Counted from the stretch's first letter, positions 37,466 to 46,002 are shown. The stretch is DNA of 64,000 nt from Sphingomonas sp. AOB5 (GCF_029433115.1 NZ_JARNTV010000005.1:62001-126000), one strand, 5' to 3'. The notes: a model not told the origin generated them from the letters alone. A program made the numbers and translations.

Positions 37466-37984
37466 TCAGCGAAGCCGTGCCTTTAGTTGCCCGATCTGCG
37501 AACACAGATTGTGCGACGCCCGGATCACGCTCTCGCACAGTGCTTCGGCTTCCGCTTCAGCCAGAGGCAACGCTTCCCGGGACAAATGGCTCGACCGAAA
37601 CGTTACGAGACGAAACACCACCGTCCAGCGACCCTGCAGGTCCAGTGTGATCTTGCACACACCATGGCAAAGCATGTTGCGGAAGTCGGTGTGGCTTCGC
37701 CACCGCTCCAGTGTCCCCAGCAGATTTCCCGCCTCAGCTTCGAATGGCCCACCAGCGCTGATCGTGGCAGCGAGCGCTTCGAGCCGCTGGCCTACCAGAT
37801 GTGGCAGCGTCACCTGCCCGCCCCGGCCCTCGACTTGAGCCAAGACGTCAAGGCACTCGGTCACGCTCGTCTCGGCGCGGGTAAATGCATCGACACAGCG
37901 CCCCCGCCATGCGTTCACCCGCTCCGTCGCCACCTCGAACGGTTCGCGGGGAAGAGGTTCGAGATTGAGGGCCGGCGCGTTCAC
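37466..37984 (-). CDS. Hypothetical protein
   Basis: 172 residues from the GTG at 37984. A start at 38047 would fall in the loop of the receptor's terminator hairpin, so it is rejected. The protein is helical and cytosolic (CVDAFTRAETSVTECLDVLAQVEG, LVGQRLEALAATI), with WRSHTDFRNMLCHGVCKI in the middle, a pattern reminiscent of HEPN-like or apea-type RNA-binding helices. That resemblance is too weak to assign. Confidence 0.5.
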   Translation of the reverse strand: MNAPALNLEPLPREPFEVATERVNAWRGRCVDAFTRAETSVTECLDVLAQVEGRGGQVTLPHLVGQRLEALAATISAGGPFEAEAGNLLGTLERWRSHTDFRNMLCHGVCKITLDLQGRWTVVFRLVTFRSSHLSREALPLAEAEAEALCESVIRASHNLCSQIGQLKARLR

Positions 37985-38033
37985 CCCGACGGGATAGCAG
38001 GCGCATGTTGATGATTGGTTTGCGCAAGAAATT

Positions 38034-38061
38034 GGGGCCGGCAGCATCCCCTGCCGGCCCC
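38034..38061 (-). terminator. Terminator of the second TonB-receptor gene
   Basis: A perfect 10-bp stem (GGGGCCGGCA with TGCCGGCCCC) and an 8-base loop, 34 bases past the receptor stop, followed on the minus strand by AATTTCTTG. Confidence 0.8.
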
Positions 38062-38095
38062 TGGGGAACCGTGAGTTAGGATCGCGGGGCAGCGA

Positions 38096-41000
38096 TCAGA
38101 ACTTGATCACGGCTCCCGCATAGAAGAAGCGGCCGACATTCTCGTACACCGCAGTGCCCGTGCCGCCCGAACCGCACGAGAAGACGCCGCCGGTGCCGCA
38201 GGTGCCGTCGAAGCCGAACGGCGGCGCGGTATCGAACAGATTGTCGACGCCGATATAGAAGCGGTAGGTCTTCACCGGCTCGAAACCGAAGCGGAACGAA
38301 TGGTAGAAGGTGTCCGGCGTCCACACGACCGGGAACTTGTCGAGATCGGTCGCCGGGCGCCCGTCGAGCGGGTGCTGGGTCTCGTAGAAATCGACCGTCA
38401 TGCCCGTGATGTACCGCAGGTTATAGTTCACATCGAACTTGCCGAAATCGAGGTTCGCCTCGAGGCTCGCCGCATATTCCGGCTCGTTCAGCTCGCCCTT
38501 GGCACGATCGCGGAAGGTGGGATCGTTGACGTTGCTGTACGAGTCCCGCTTCAGCAGCCAGCTGAACACGCCGCGCAGGTTCAGATCAGCGCCGAACATG
38601 CGGGTCTGGTAGGTCGCATCGAAATCGATGCCCGAGGTTTCCAGCTTGGCGAAGTTGAACGGGCCGGAGATGAACGAATTGTCGTTCGCGCCGACCGTGT
38701 ACTGCACCGTCGATCCGCCGACATTGCGGTTCGACTGGCCGAGGAAGGTGCCGTCGGGACGGCGGAAGACCGCGGCGCAATACTGGTTCCCGATGCCGCT
38801 GGGATTGTCATAGCACAGGTCGATCACGGTCTGCGCGCCGAGCGAGAAGATCACATTCTCGACCTTGATGTCGTAATAATCGACCGTCAGTGAGAAGCCC
38901 GGCAGGAAGCGCGGCTGGAACACCGCGCCCAGCGTGATGCTGGTGCCGCGTTCCTCTTCCAGATTGGCGTTGCTGCCGTTCAGACCGCGGATGCCCGACG
39001 AGGGCACGTTGGTCCATGGCACGGTGACGCCCGCGATCACTTCGGTGGTGGGCACGCCCGCCGCCGCGCAGTTCGCCACGCGGAAGGTGGTGCCGTTGTT
39101 GATGTTGGTCTGGCTGCACGGATCGACCAGCCCGTTGAGGAAGGTCTGCGAGGCCGGGCGGTACAGGTTCACCAGCGTCGGCGCGCGGACCGAGCGGGCA
39201 TAGCCGCCGCGGAAGCGCACGCCCTGGATCGGCGAATAGATGCCGCCGACATTATAGGTCCACACGCTGCCGGTGGTGCCCGCTCCGCTGTTGTAATCGG
39301 AGATGCGCGCGGCGCCTTCGAACGACAGTTCCTCGAAGCCCGGCATGCCCTTCAGCAGCGGGATGCGGACTTCGCCATAGGCTTCCTTCACCTTCAGCGT
39401 GGGCGCGTTGAAGGGCAGGATCACGTTGAAGTCGGTCGCGCCGCTCGCGGTGATCGGATCGTAGATCGAGCGGGCCGTCTCCGCGCGATACTCGCCGCCG
39501 ATCGCGAAGGCGACCGGGCCGCCGGGCAGTTCGAACAGCTGCGACAGATCGCCCGACACGAAGGCGCTGACGCTGAAGAAGGTCGCGCGCTCGTCGCGGA
39601 AAACATCGGCGCTGACATAGTCGAGCGCGGCGGCGGAGGGCTTGCCGTTGCCGAACACGTTGATCGGCACGCAGGCCGCGTCATTGTTGTTCGGATTGGC
39701 ATCGGCATTGATCGCACAGACGATCTGCCCGCCCGACAGCACCGCATCGGCGGCGTTACGGAAATTCTGGAGCAGAATGCGGTTGGTCGCATCGAAATGC
39801 GTGTCGGTCTGGCCGTAATTGGCCGCGATCTCGTAGCGCCAGTCTTCGTTGAACACGCCGTCGATCCCGCCGACCAGGCGGAAGGTGTCGCGGGTATATT
39901 CCTCGCCGCGGCCGCCGAAATCGACGTTGAAGCGCTGGATGCTGAAGGTGGTCGCTCCCGGCGCCAGGCTGCGGGTCAGCAGGTCGCGCGCCTGACCGGT
40001 CAGGAACGGATTGCTGAGATTATAGGTGCCCTGCAAATTGGCGATGCTGGTCGGCTGGCCTTCCTGATTGCCGGTGATGCGGACGAACTTGCCTTCGAAG
40101 AAAGGCCGGAAGGCCGGGCTGAACTCATAGCTGGCCAGCACGTTCGCCGACTTGCGCTCAAGCCGCGGCAGCAACTGGCCGGTCAGGCGCAGCGTCGAGC
40201 CCTGCCCGCCGATGCAGTTGCCCGATCCGAACGGCCGCAGATCGCGGGTGCAGCGATTGGCGGCGAGATTGCCGTTGCTGTCGAAGTGGAAATTGACGCC
40301 CAGCTCGGCGCCGGTGTTGCTGCGCTCCCCGGTGCAGTTGAGCGCGCGGCGCGCCTGGACCGCAGCGAAATTGGGATCGCCCGCAGCAACCGCCGCAGGG
40401 CAGGCCGCGGCATAGGTGCCGCCTTCGGAGATATTGCCGTTGCGCACGCCGCGCAGGAAGGCGTTGTCGGGGATGCCGTCGCCCGCCGCCGGTTCACCCA
40501 GCGTGTTCTGCACCACGTTGAACTGCGGGCGGCCCGAATAGGCGCCGTACAGGTCGTCGCGATCGGAATAGTAGACGTCGTCGGCATAGGAATATTCGAG
40601 CGACGCGGCGATGTTGCCGCGGCCTTCCGAGAAATTCTTGCCCGCGGTCGCCGACACCAGATAGCTGCCGCGATCGCCATAGCCGCTGGCGCCGGCCTGA
40701 GCGCGGAAGCGGAAGCCTTCGAAATTGCGCTTGGTGACGAAGTTGACCACGCCCGCGACTGCGTCCGAGCCGTAAATGGCCGAATTGCCGCCGGTCACCA
40801 CATCGACGCGCTCGAGCAGATCGACCGGAATCGTGTTCACATCGATGCTGGTCGGCGTGCCCGGCTGCGCCGTCACATGGCGGCGGCCATTGACCAGCAC
40901 CAGCGTGCGCGAGGTGCCCAGACCGCGCAGATCGAGCAGGTTGAGGCCCGCGGTGCCGATAAAGCCGCCCGAATTGGCCTGGCTGAATGTCGCGTGCATC

Positions 41001-41257
41001 GACGGCAGATTGTTGAGCGCGTCGCCCAGCGAGACGTTGCCGGTGTCGGTCAGCTCGCCGACCTGCATCGTGGTGACCGGCACTGCCGAGGTCAGGCCCG
41101 GACGCGCGATGCGCGAGCCGGTGACGATGATCGGCGCCTCGTCCGGCGCGGCTTCGGTCTCGTCCGCGGCAGGCGCGTCCTGCGCCTGTGCCATGCCGGG
41201 CAGGAGGATGGCGGTCGCCAGCGCGGTCGCCGAAAGGAATTGATGGATCGTTCGCAT
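38096..41257 (-). CDS. TonB-dependent receptor (1053 residues)
   Basis: A signal peptide (about 1-25) and an acidic linker lead to a TonB box-like APIIVTGSRIARPG. The plug contains LRGLGTSRTLVLVNGRRHV and AIYGSDAVAGVVNFVTKRNFEG, and a large barrel ends in FFYAGAVIKF. The plug pattern (GSRI, LVNGRR, SAIYGSDA) is that of the large sphingomonad/xanthomonad receptors of the Oar-like or peptide/carbohydrate class. The ligand is unknown. AAGGGGC precedes the ATG. A palindrome of the shared family lies 95 bases upstream, and the single-domain LytTR gene is directly upstream in the same orientation. Confidence 0.93.
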   Translation of the reverse strand: MRTIHQFLSATALATAILLPGMAQAQDAPAADETEAAPDEAPIIVTGSRIARPGLTSAVPVTTMQVGELTDTGNVSLGDALNNLPSMHATFSQANSGGFIGTAGLNLLDLRGLGTSRTLVLVNGRRHVTAQPGTPTSIDVNTIPVDLLERVDVVTGGNSAIYGSDAVAGVVNFVTKRNFEGFRFRAQAGASGYGDRGSYLVSATAGKNFSEGRGNIAASLEYSYADDVYYSDRDDLYGAYSGRPQFNVVQNTLGEPAAGDGIPDNAFLRGVRNGNISEGGTYAAACPAAVAAGDPNFAAVQARRALNCTGERSNTGAELGVNFHFDSNGNLAANRCTRDLRPFGSGNCIGGQGSTLRLTGQLLPRLERKSANVLASYEFSPAFRPFFEGKFVRITGNQEGQPTSIANLQGTYNLSNPFLTGQARDLLTRSLAPGATTFSIQRFNVDFGGRGEEYTRDTFRLVGGIDGVFNEDWRYEIAANYGQTDTHFDATNRILLQNFRNAADAVLSGGQIVCAINADANPNNNDAACVPINVFGNGKPSAAALDYVSADVFRDERATFFSVSAFVSGDLSQLFELPGGPVAFAIGGEYRAETARSIYDPITASGATDFNVILPFNAPTLKVKEAYGEVRIPLLKGMPGFEELSFEGAARISDYNSGAGTTGSVWTYNVGGIYSPIQGVRFRGGYARSVRAPTLVNLYRPASQTFLNGLVDPCSQTNINNGTTFRVANCAAAGVPTTEVIAGVTVPWTNVPSSGIRGLNGSNANLEEERGTSITLGAVFQPRFLPGFSLTVDYYDIKVENVIFSLGAQTVIDLCYDNPSGIGNQYCAAVFRRPDGTFLGQSNRNVGGSTVQYTVGANDNSFISGPFNFAKLETSGIDFDATYQTRMFGADLNLRGVFSWLLKRDSYSNVNDPTFRDRAKGELNEPEYAASLEANLDFGKFDVNYNLRYITGMTVDFYETQHPLDGRPATDLDKFPVVWTPDTFYHSFRFGFEPVKTYRFYIGVDNLFDTAPPFGFDGTCGTGGVFSCGSGGTGTAVYENVGRFFYAGAVIKF

Positions 41258-41351
41258 GGTAATCGCCCCTTGTCTGTTGCGTGGGGTCGTGATTGCCGCG
41301 ACGAACGGCGATGCGCTTTCGCGATCCGATCATCGCTTGCGCAGAACGATC

Positions 41352-41370
41352 ATATTGCGTTTCGTATTAT
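41352..41370. promoter_or_regulatory. Palindromic operator candidate, site B (receptor promoter)
   Basis: ATATTGCGTTTCGTATTAT differs from site A at one base of 19. It lies between the LytTR gene and the receptor, 95 bases before the receptor ATG. Confidence 0.6.
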
Positions 41371-41419
41371 TATGGTTGCGTGACAGCTGTGGCAGCATTG
41401 TCACAATATTGCGCGACGA

Positions 41420-41782
41420 TCAGGCCGCGAACGGCGCGCGGCTGGCGAGTTCGGCGAGCAGCGCCGCGGCATAGCTTCGCCCTACACGCACCTCCACCCC
41501 GCCCCCGGTCACTACGGTGAGCGCACCGTCCGCGCCACGCCGCACTTCGCTCGCCCGGTCCCAGCGGACGATGGCAGAGCGATGGACGCGGCGGAATGCC
41601 GCGGTTCCGATCCGCGCCTCGATCGAGGCCATGGTCTCATGGTGCAGGAACGAGCCATCCGGCGTGTGCAACCGGACATAGTCGCGCTCCGCTTCGATCC
41701 AGTCGAGGTCGCCCGGGTTCACCCGCCGGTAGCGGCCATGGGCGTGGACCCAGATGCTGTCGGGTTGGGAGGCGCCGGACAT
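41420..41782 (-). CDS. Stand-alone LytTR DNA-binding protein
   Basis: 120 residues consisting almost only of a LytTR domain: VHAHGRYRRVNPGDLDWIEAERDYVRLHTPDG, SIEARIGTAAFRRVHRSAIV and VEVRVGRSYAAALLAEL. It has no receiver, so its activity is not set by direct phosphorylation. It may be controlled at the transcript level through the palindrome 10 bases upstream. No good ribosome site is visible. It probably regulates the receptor encoded next. Confidence 0.88.
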   Translation of the reverse strand: MSGASQPDSIWVHAHGRYRRVNPGDLDWIEAERDYVRLHTPDGSFLHHETMASIEARIGTAAFRRVHRSAIVRWDRASEVRRGADGALTVVTGGGVEVRVGRSYAAALLAELASRAPFAA

Positions 41783-41791
41783 GCGCTGACA

Positions 41792-41810
41792 ATAGTACGA
41801 AACGTATCAT
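41792..41810. promoter_or_regulatory. Palindromic operator candidate, site C (LytTR promoter)
   Basis: ATAGTACGAAACGTATCAT on the plus strand (ATGATACGTTTCGTACTAT on the minus) matches site A strongly over the centre CGTTTCGTACTAT. It lies 10-28 bases before the ATG at 41782, in the position where a ribosome site would be expected. Confidence 0.55.
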
Positions 41811-41888
41811 ATATCCACCCGTCACGCCGGCCTTTTGCCGGACTCCACCGGGAGGCGAAGGGAGCGCTCAGGGCTCGAGAAATCATCC

Positions 41889-42013
41889 AATCCTCCCCGG
41901 AGGGGGAGGTGGCAGCCGCAGGCTGACGGAGGGGTATTATCCGCGAGCGACGTTGCCTGTGGAGATTACCCCTCCACCGCTTCGCGGTCCCCCTCCCCCT
42001 CCGGGGGAGGATT
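41889..42013. repeat. Dispersed palindromic repeat element, copy 2
   Basis: Left arm begins AATCCTCCCCGGAGGGGGAG at 41889; the right arm ends in CCCCCTCCGGGGGAGGATT at 42013. An inner pair (ACGGAGGGGTA with TACCCCTCCAC) lies between. It has the same architecture and termini as 36467-36590 but a different loop, so it is a mobile or amplified family rather than a local duplication. The 41,783-42,087 gap holds this element, site C and the hairpin at 42050, and no gene. Confidence 0.75.
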
Positions 42014-42049
42014 TAAGCGTCAGCGCTGAATATAGATTCAACCTAGTGG

Positions 42050-42071
42050 ACCCCGGCACTTCGGCCGGGGT
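42050..42071 (-). terminator. REP-type hairpin after leuA
   Basis: ACCCCGGC/GCCGGGGT stem with a 6-base loop, 17 bases beyond the leuA stop. The same hairpin type is at 22060-22079. It probably acts as the leuA terminator or mRNA stabiliser. Confidence 0.55.
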
Positions 42072-42087
42072 GACGGTCAGCGAAAAA

Positions 42088-43746
42088 TCAGGCCCGGTTC
42101 GCCGCGCTCAGCACCGCGCGCACCGAAGCGGTCGCGATATCCGCGTCGATCCCCACCCCGAACACCGTCCGCCCATCGGCGGTGCGGCATTCGACATAGG
42201 CGGCGGCCTGCGCATCGGCACCATGGCCGATGGCGTGTTCGCTGTAATCGACCACGTCGAGGCTCGGCCCGGTGGTGCCCGCAAGCGCGTCGATCACGCC
42301 CGAGATCAGGCCGTTGCCACGCCCGGAGATCGAGCGGACCTCGCCGTCCACCGCGATACGGCCGACGAACACGCGGCTGCCAGCCACGCCGCTTTCCTCA
42401 TAATCCTCAAGCACGAACCGCGCGCCATCGCCGGGCAGATAGGTCCGGTCGAACAGCCCGCCGATATCCGCGGCATTCAGTTCGCGGCTGGTCTCGTCGG
42501 CCAGCGCCTGGACGTGACGGCTGAAATCGGCCTGCATCCGCTTGGGCAGCTTCAGCCCGCGATCCTGCTCCAGCACCCAGGCGACGCCGCCCTTGCCCGA
42601 CTGGGAATTGACGCGGATCACCGCTTCGTAATCGCGGCCCAGATCCTTGGGGTCGATCGGCAGATACGGCACGTCCCAGAACTCGTCATTGCGCTCGGCC
42701 TGCGCAGCAAAGCCCTTCTTGATCGCGTCCTGATGGCTGCCCGAGAATGCGGTGAACACCAGTTCGCCCGCATAGGGATGGCGCGGATGCACCGGCAGCT
42801 GGTTGCAATATTCGACGGTCTTGATGACCTCGTCGATGTCCGAGAAATCGAGCTTGGGGTCGATCCCCTGCGTGTACATGTTCAGCGCCAGCGTCACGAG
42901 ATCGCAATTGCCGGTGCGCTCACCATTGCCGAACAGGCAGCCCTCGACGCGATCCGCACCCGCCATCAGCCCCAGCTCGGCCGCAGCTACGCCGGTGCCG
43001 CGATCGTTATGCGGGTGGAGCGAGATGACCACGCTTTCGCGATTGCGGATATTGCGCCCGAACCATTCGATCTGGTCGGCATAGACGTTGGGCGTCGCGC
43101 ACTCGACCGTGGCGGGCAGGTTGAAGATGATCGGCCGTTCTGGCGTCGGCTGGAGGATGTCCATCACCGCTTCGCAGCACTCGAGCGAGAAATCGAGCTC
43201 GGCGGTCGAGAAGGTCTCGGGGCTGTACTCGAAATGCCATTCGGTATCGGGCTGTTTCGCCGCTTCGTCGCGCAGCACCTTGGCGCCGGCGACCGCGATC
43301 TCGCGAACCTCGTCACGGCTCATGTTGAACACGATGCGGCGCCATGCCGGCGACACGGCGTTATAGAGATGGACGATCGCCTGCTTTGCGCCCTTCAGGC
43401 TCTGGAAACTGGTCTCGATCAGGTCCTGTCGCGACTGGGTCAGCACCTGGATGATGACGTCGTCCGGGATCTTGCCGTCGCGGATCAGGCCCGAGATGAA
43501 ATCGAACTCGGTCGCGCCCGCGGCGGGGAAGCCGACCTCGATCTCCTTCGCGCCGACTTTCAGCAACAGATCGAAGAAGCGGGTCTTCTTCTCGCTGTCC
43601 ATCGGATCGATCAGCGACTGGTTGCCGTCGCGCATATCGGTGGAGAGCCAGCGCGGCGGCTGGGTGATCGTCTTTGACGGCCATTGCCGGTCGGGCAGGT
43701 CGATGGTCGGGAAGGGACGGTATTTGGCGGAAGGATCGCGTAACAT
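42088..43746 (-). CDS. leuA: 2-isopropylmalate synthase (long form)
   Basis: First step of leucine synthesis: condensation of 2-oxoisovalerate with acetyl-CoA. 552 residues. The DRE-TIM barrel has [21 protein letters not shown] (the R-D-G-N-Q signature), [15 protein letters not shown] [20 protein letters not shown], and metal-binding [17 protein letters not shown]. The C-terminal regulatory LeuA domain at about 430-550 mediates leucine inhibition. Codon two is the rare TTA. The 150-base leader contains a short leucine-rich reading frame and a strong inverted repeat (see 43812-43897). Confidence 0.96.
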   Translation of the reverse strand: MLRDPSAKYRPFPTIDLPDRQWPSKTITQPPRWLSTDMRDGNQSLIDPMDSEKKTRFFDLLLKVGAKEIEVGFPAAGATEFDFISGLIRDGKIPDDVIIQVLTQSRQDLIETSFQSLKGAKQAIVHLYNAVSPAWRRIVFNMSRDEVREIAVAGAKVLRDEAAKQPDTEWHFEYSPETFSTAELDFSLECCEAVMDILQPTPERPIIFNLPATVECATPNVYADQIEWFGRNIRNRESVVISLHPHNDRGTGVAAAELGLMAGADRVEGCLFGNGERTGNCDLVTLALNMYTQGIDPKLDFSDIDEVIKTVEYCNQLPVHPRHPYAGELVFTAFSGSHQDAIKKGFAAQAERNDEFWDVPYLPIDPKDLGRDYEAVIRVNSQSGKGGVAWVLEQDRGLKLPKRMQADFSRHVQALADETSRELNAADIGGLFDRTYLPGDGARFVLEDYEESGVAGSRVFVGRIAVDGEVRSISGRGNGLISGVIDALAGTTGPSLDVVDYSEHAIGHGADAQAAAYVECRTADGRTVFGVGIDADIATASVRAVLSAANRA

Positions 43747-43811
43747 GTGCGGTGTCTCTCGGCTCGACCGGGCGCTCGCCGGGTCAGGGTCGGTCTAAGG
43801 TTTCCAGGTCA

Positions 43812-43853
43812 CCCTTAGGGGAGACACGCGCGCAAGCGGCTCGCCCCTAAGGG
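43812..43853 (-). promoter_or_regulatory. Attenuator-like inverted repeat in the leuA leader
   Basis: CCCCTAAGGG at 43844-43853 pairs perfectly with CCCTTAGGGG at 43812-43821 (10 bp). The first arm in the transcript contains the last codon and stop of the leader peptide, so a ribosome finishing the peptide would mask it. A second GC-rich hairpin (GACCGGGCG/CGCCGGGTC, one central mismatch) follows at about 43764-43783. This fits translation-coupled attenuation by leucine. No U-tract is seen, so the final step could also be sequestration of the leuA start. Confidence 0.55.
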
Positions 43854-43897
43854 CGGATAAGTCGTAGGCCGAGGGCGCGCGCAATCGTCATGGTCAT
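43847..43897 (-). CDS. Putative leu leader peptide, 16 residues
   Basis: MTMTIARALGLRLIRP, read from the ATG at 43897 (a second in-frame ATG is at 43891) to TAG at 43847-43849. Three of the last eight residues are Leu, encoded by CTC, CTA and CTT; CTA and CTT are rare in this GC-rich DNA. An Ile codon follows. The reading frame ends inside the first arm of the inverted repeat. This is the expected design of an attenuation leader before leuA. No strong ribosome site is visible (TTGGG directly before the ATG). Confidence 0.55.
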   Translation of the reverse strand: MTMTIARALGLRLIRP

Positions 43898-43968
43898 CCC
43901 AATGCCCAAGCCGCGCGGCTTTGTCCACCATAGCGAAGTTGCACCGCGCTAAAGTTGCGGCGCAGGCG

Positions 43969-44190
43969 TTACATCGTGTTGGTTTCGACCATCGTGTCTT
44001 CGTTGCTGGCATTCGAAGGCGCGGACGACGGCGATGCGCTGGGCGACGGCGCGGGGGTCGGGGTCGCGACGATCTCGGCCATGGGCGGCGGATCGGAATA
44101 GTTGGTACCCGTGGTGCCGCTTCCGCCGCACGACGCCAGCAGCAGCGCCCCGCCTAGTCCCAGTCCCACTCGGCCCAAAACCACTCGCAT
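43969..44190 (-). CDS. Small lipoprotein
   Basis: 73 residues from the ATG at 44190. A lipoprotein signal ends in the lipobox LLLASC. The mature part is a Ser/Pro/Thr-rich, probably unstructured stretch (TPTPAPSPSASPSSAPSN) of about 45 residues. It is likely a membrane-anchored spacer protein of unknown role. A start nine codons upstream would add only a polar extension. Confidence 0.7.
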   Translation of the reverse strand: MRVVLGRVGLGLGGALLLASCGGSGTTGTNYSDPPPMAEIVATPTPAPSPSASPSSAPSNASNEDTMVETNTM

Positions 44191-44528
44191 CGCGCTCTCC
44201 ATCCCTGTTTCGAGCATCGCGATAGCACGACTTCGCGGCGAGCCGAACAGGCACAGCGGCGAAACGTTGCGCAGGCGCTATCGCCGCAGTGCGAAGCGCG
44301 CGAGGAAGGGGCATCGAATTGTCTGGAGAGGGCCCTGCGGCATCGTCTGCCGCGAAGTTATTCACAGGCAAGTGTCCGATACGAAGCAGAAAACGCTTTC
44401 GGGTAGGTGCATCGGGCTGAGAACCACAGTACATCGCTCACAGCGACTACGGTGGGGAAGTCCCGCACAAACCGTCTGCGCTGACCAAGGAATAGCCCGT
44501 CCAAGGGCACGAACAGGAGATGAAGAAC
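44191..44528. other. 338-bp intergenic region, divergent promoters expected
   Basis: It separates the minus-strand lipoprotein gene and the plus-strand SWIB gene. I see no reading frame with a ribosome site. TCGCCGCAGTGC at 44281-44292 is the reverse complement of the GCACTGCGGCGA core of the motif before rfbF. GATACGAAGCAG near 44377 resembles half of the palindrome family but lacks the other half. Confidence 0.5.
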
Positions 44529-44786
44529 ATGGCGGACACCAAAGCGCGCGGCGGTATCGCCAAGCCCGTCACCCCCTCGGCCGAACTGGCCGCGATCGTT
44601 GGCACGGCCGCGCTGCCCCGCAGCGAGATCGTCAGCAAGATGTGGGCTTACATCAAGAGCAACAACCTCCAGAACCCTGCAAACAAGCGGGAAATCCTGG
44701 CGGATGCGAAGCTCAAGCCGATCTTCGGCGCCGACAAGGTGACGATGTTCGAGATGAACAAGCACATCGCCAAGCACGTCAAGTGA
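44529..44786 (+). CDS. SWIB/MDM2-domain protein
   Basis: 85 residues from the ATG at 44529 (GGAG nine bases upstream). The body is one SWIB domain: PSAELAAIVGTAALPRSEIV, KMWAYIKSNNLQNPANKREI, then LKPIFGADKVTMFEMNKHIAKHVK. SWIB domains are typical of eukaryotic chromatin remodellers. Single-domain versions occur in many alphaproteobacteria and chlamydiae, where some bind DNA. The function here is unknown; a nucleoid or topoisomerase-related role is a guess. Confidence 0.9.
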   Translation: MADTKARGGIAKPVTPSAELAAIVGTAALPRSEIVSKMWAYIKSNNLQNPANKREILADAKLKPIFGADKVTMFEMNKHIAKHVK

Positions 44787-44791
44787 TGCCT

Positions 44792-44811
44792 GGGCCGGTG
44801 TGAACCGGCCC
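44792..44811 (+). terminator. Hairpin after the SWIB gene
   Basis: GGGCCGG/CCGGCCC stem with a 6-base loop, six bases past the stop; no T-run. Confidence 0.5.
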
Positions 44812-45249
44812 GCCACTCGATGGGGTTCAGGGGCGGGTCCTTCAGGGGGGCCGCCCCTTTCCTTTGCGCCCCGCCCTGCCGCCGCGACCACGGTGCCGGG
44901 ATTGCGCGAATCGCGGTCGCGATGGCTCCGGCCGGGCCTCGCCGCACCATGAAAAATGGCGACCGCGCCACCACAACGGGCGGAAACTTGCGGCTATTTC
45001 GCGCTCGAAGGCGCTTCGCGGCCCGATTTCGCGGATCGCCGGACAGTGCGCCGAAATACCGCCCGCACGCGACAAGCTGCGCAGCATTTTGTTGCACTGC
45101 GGCAAAACCTGCCTAAACTTTCTTGCACAAAGCGCTCAGGTCGCCATAACGGGTCCGGATTGGATGCTGTCCCTGATCGGGGGCAGGACAATGTCAGGGA
45201 CAAACGGCACCGTACGGGCCGGGCGCTTTGAAACGCAGGGGGCGGAAAA
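44812..45249. other. 438-bp intergenic region before the polysaccharide locus
   Basis: No gene with a convincing start and ribosome site. It holds a possible sigma-70-type promoter (TTGCAC at 45092-45097, 16-base spacer, TAAACT at 45114-45119) whose -35 part overlaps the 19-bp motif at 45088-45106. The remaining sequence is GC-rich. Confidence 0.4.
45088..45106 (+). promoter_or_regulatory. TTTGTTGCACTGCGGCAAA motif before wza
   Basis: It matches TTTGCTGCACTGCGGCGAA at 55128-55146 (before rfbF) at 17 of 19 positions. It overlaps the putative -35 of the wza promoter, so a bound protein would repress. The TGC-repeat form resembles PhaR/AniA sites, and AniA affects exopolysaccharide in rhizobia; the link is speculative. 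Confidence 0.45.
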
Positions 45250-46002
45250 GTGAGCGACGTTCGGGCAACCTCGATACGGCATTCCTCCATGGCGGCGTTC
45301 GGCCGGCGCGTTTCCGCGCCGCTGCGCACGCTGATGGTACTCGCGGCGGGTGCGCTGCTTGCCAGCTGCACTACCCAGCGCGCCGATCTGCCCGCCGGGC
45401 AGGACGCCTATACGATCATCCCCGCCGCACCGACCGATGTCGTGCTGCGCGAATATCGCCTTCAGCCGGCCGATATCGTCTCGGTCGTCGTCTATCGCGA
45501 GCCGGAACTCTCGATCAGCCAGGTCGAGGTGGATTCGCAGGGTCGCGTGCCGATGCCGCTGCTCGGCCCGGTCGAGGCCGTCGGCGCGACCACCGACGAA
45601 CTGGCCGAGCTGATCCGCAAGCGGCTGCTGCAATATCTGAACGAGCCGCGGGTGACGGTGTATGTCGCCAGCGCCGTCTCTCAGCGCGTGGTGGTCGATG
45701 GCTCGGTGATCCAGCCGGGCATCTATGAATTCCGCGGCCGCACGACCCTGCTCGGGGCGATCTCGCTGGCACGTGGCCCGAACAACGTCGCCCAGCTCGA
45801 CGAAGTGGCGATCTTCCGCCGCCAGGGCGGCAAGCTGTACGCAGCCAAGTTCGACCTGCGCGCGATCCGCCGCGGCGAAATGCCCGACCCCGAGATCCTG
45901 GGCAACGACACCGTCGTGGTCGGCTTCTCGGGCCTGCGCAGCGCATGGCGCGACTTCCTCCAGGCCCTGCCTGCGGTCGCGATCTTCCGCCCCTTCGGCT
46001 GA
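45250..46002 (+). CDS. Polysaccharide export outer-membrane lipoprotein (Wza/GelD-like)
   Basis: 250 residues with a GTG start. The lipoprotein signal ends in LLASC at about residue 40. The Poly_export domain begins YRLQPADIVSVVVYREPELSISQVEVDSQGRV, and the SLBB region is ITQ-like VVVDGSVIQPGIYEFRGRTTLLGAISLARG. It forms the outer-membrane channel for capsule or exopolysaccharide. It is followed 30 bases later by the Wzc-like gene. A motif shared with rfbF lies upstream at 45088-45106. Confidence 0.93.
   Translation: MSDVRATSIRHSSMAAFGRRVSAPLRTLMVLAAGALLASCTTQRADLPAGQDAYTIIPAAPTDVVLREYRLQPADIVSVVVYREPELSISQVEVDSQGRVPMPLLGPVEAVGATTDELAELIRKRLLQYLNEPRVTVYVASAVSQRVVVDGSVIQPGIYEFRGRTTLLGAISLARGPNNVAQLDEVAIFRRQGGKLYAAKFDLRAIRRGEMPDPEILGNDTVVVGFSGLRSAWRDFLQALPAVAIFRPFG

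Noticed and set aside
37575..37625. GAAACGTTACGAGACGAAAC, resembling the palindrome half-site
   Set aside because: It is inside a coding region, the second half-site does not match, and it does not precede a start.
38047..38047. Upstream start for the hypothetical gene ending at 37466
   Set aside because: The codon lies in the loop of the TonB-receptor terminator hairpin; the GTG at 37984 is more sensible.
44365..44390. CGATACGAAGCAG as a sixth palindrome site
   Set aside because: Only one half matches, and it is about 150 bases from the nearest start.
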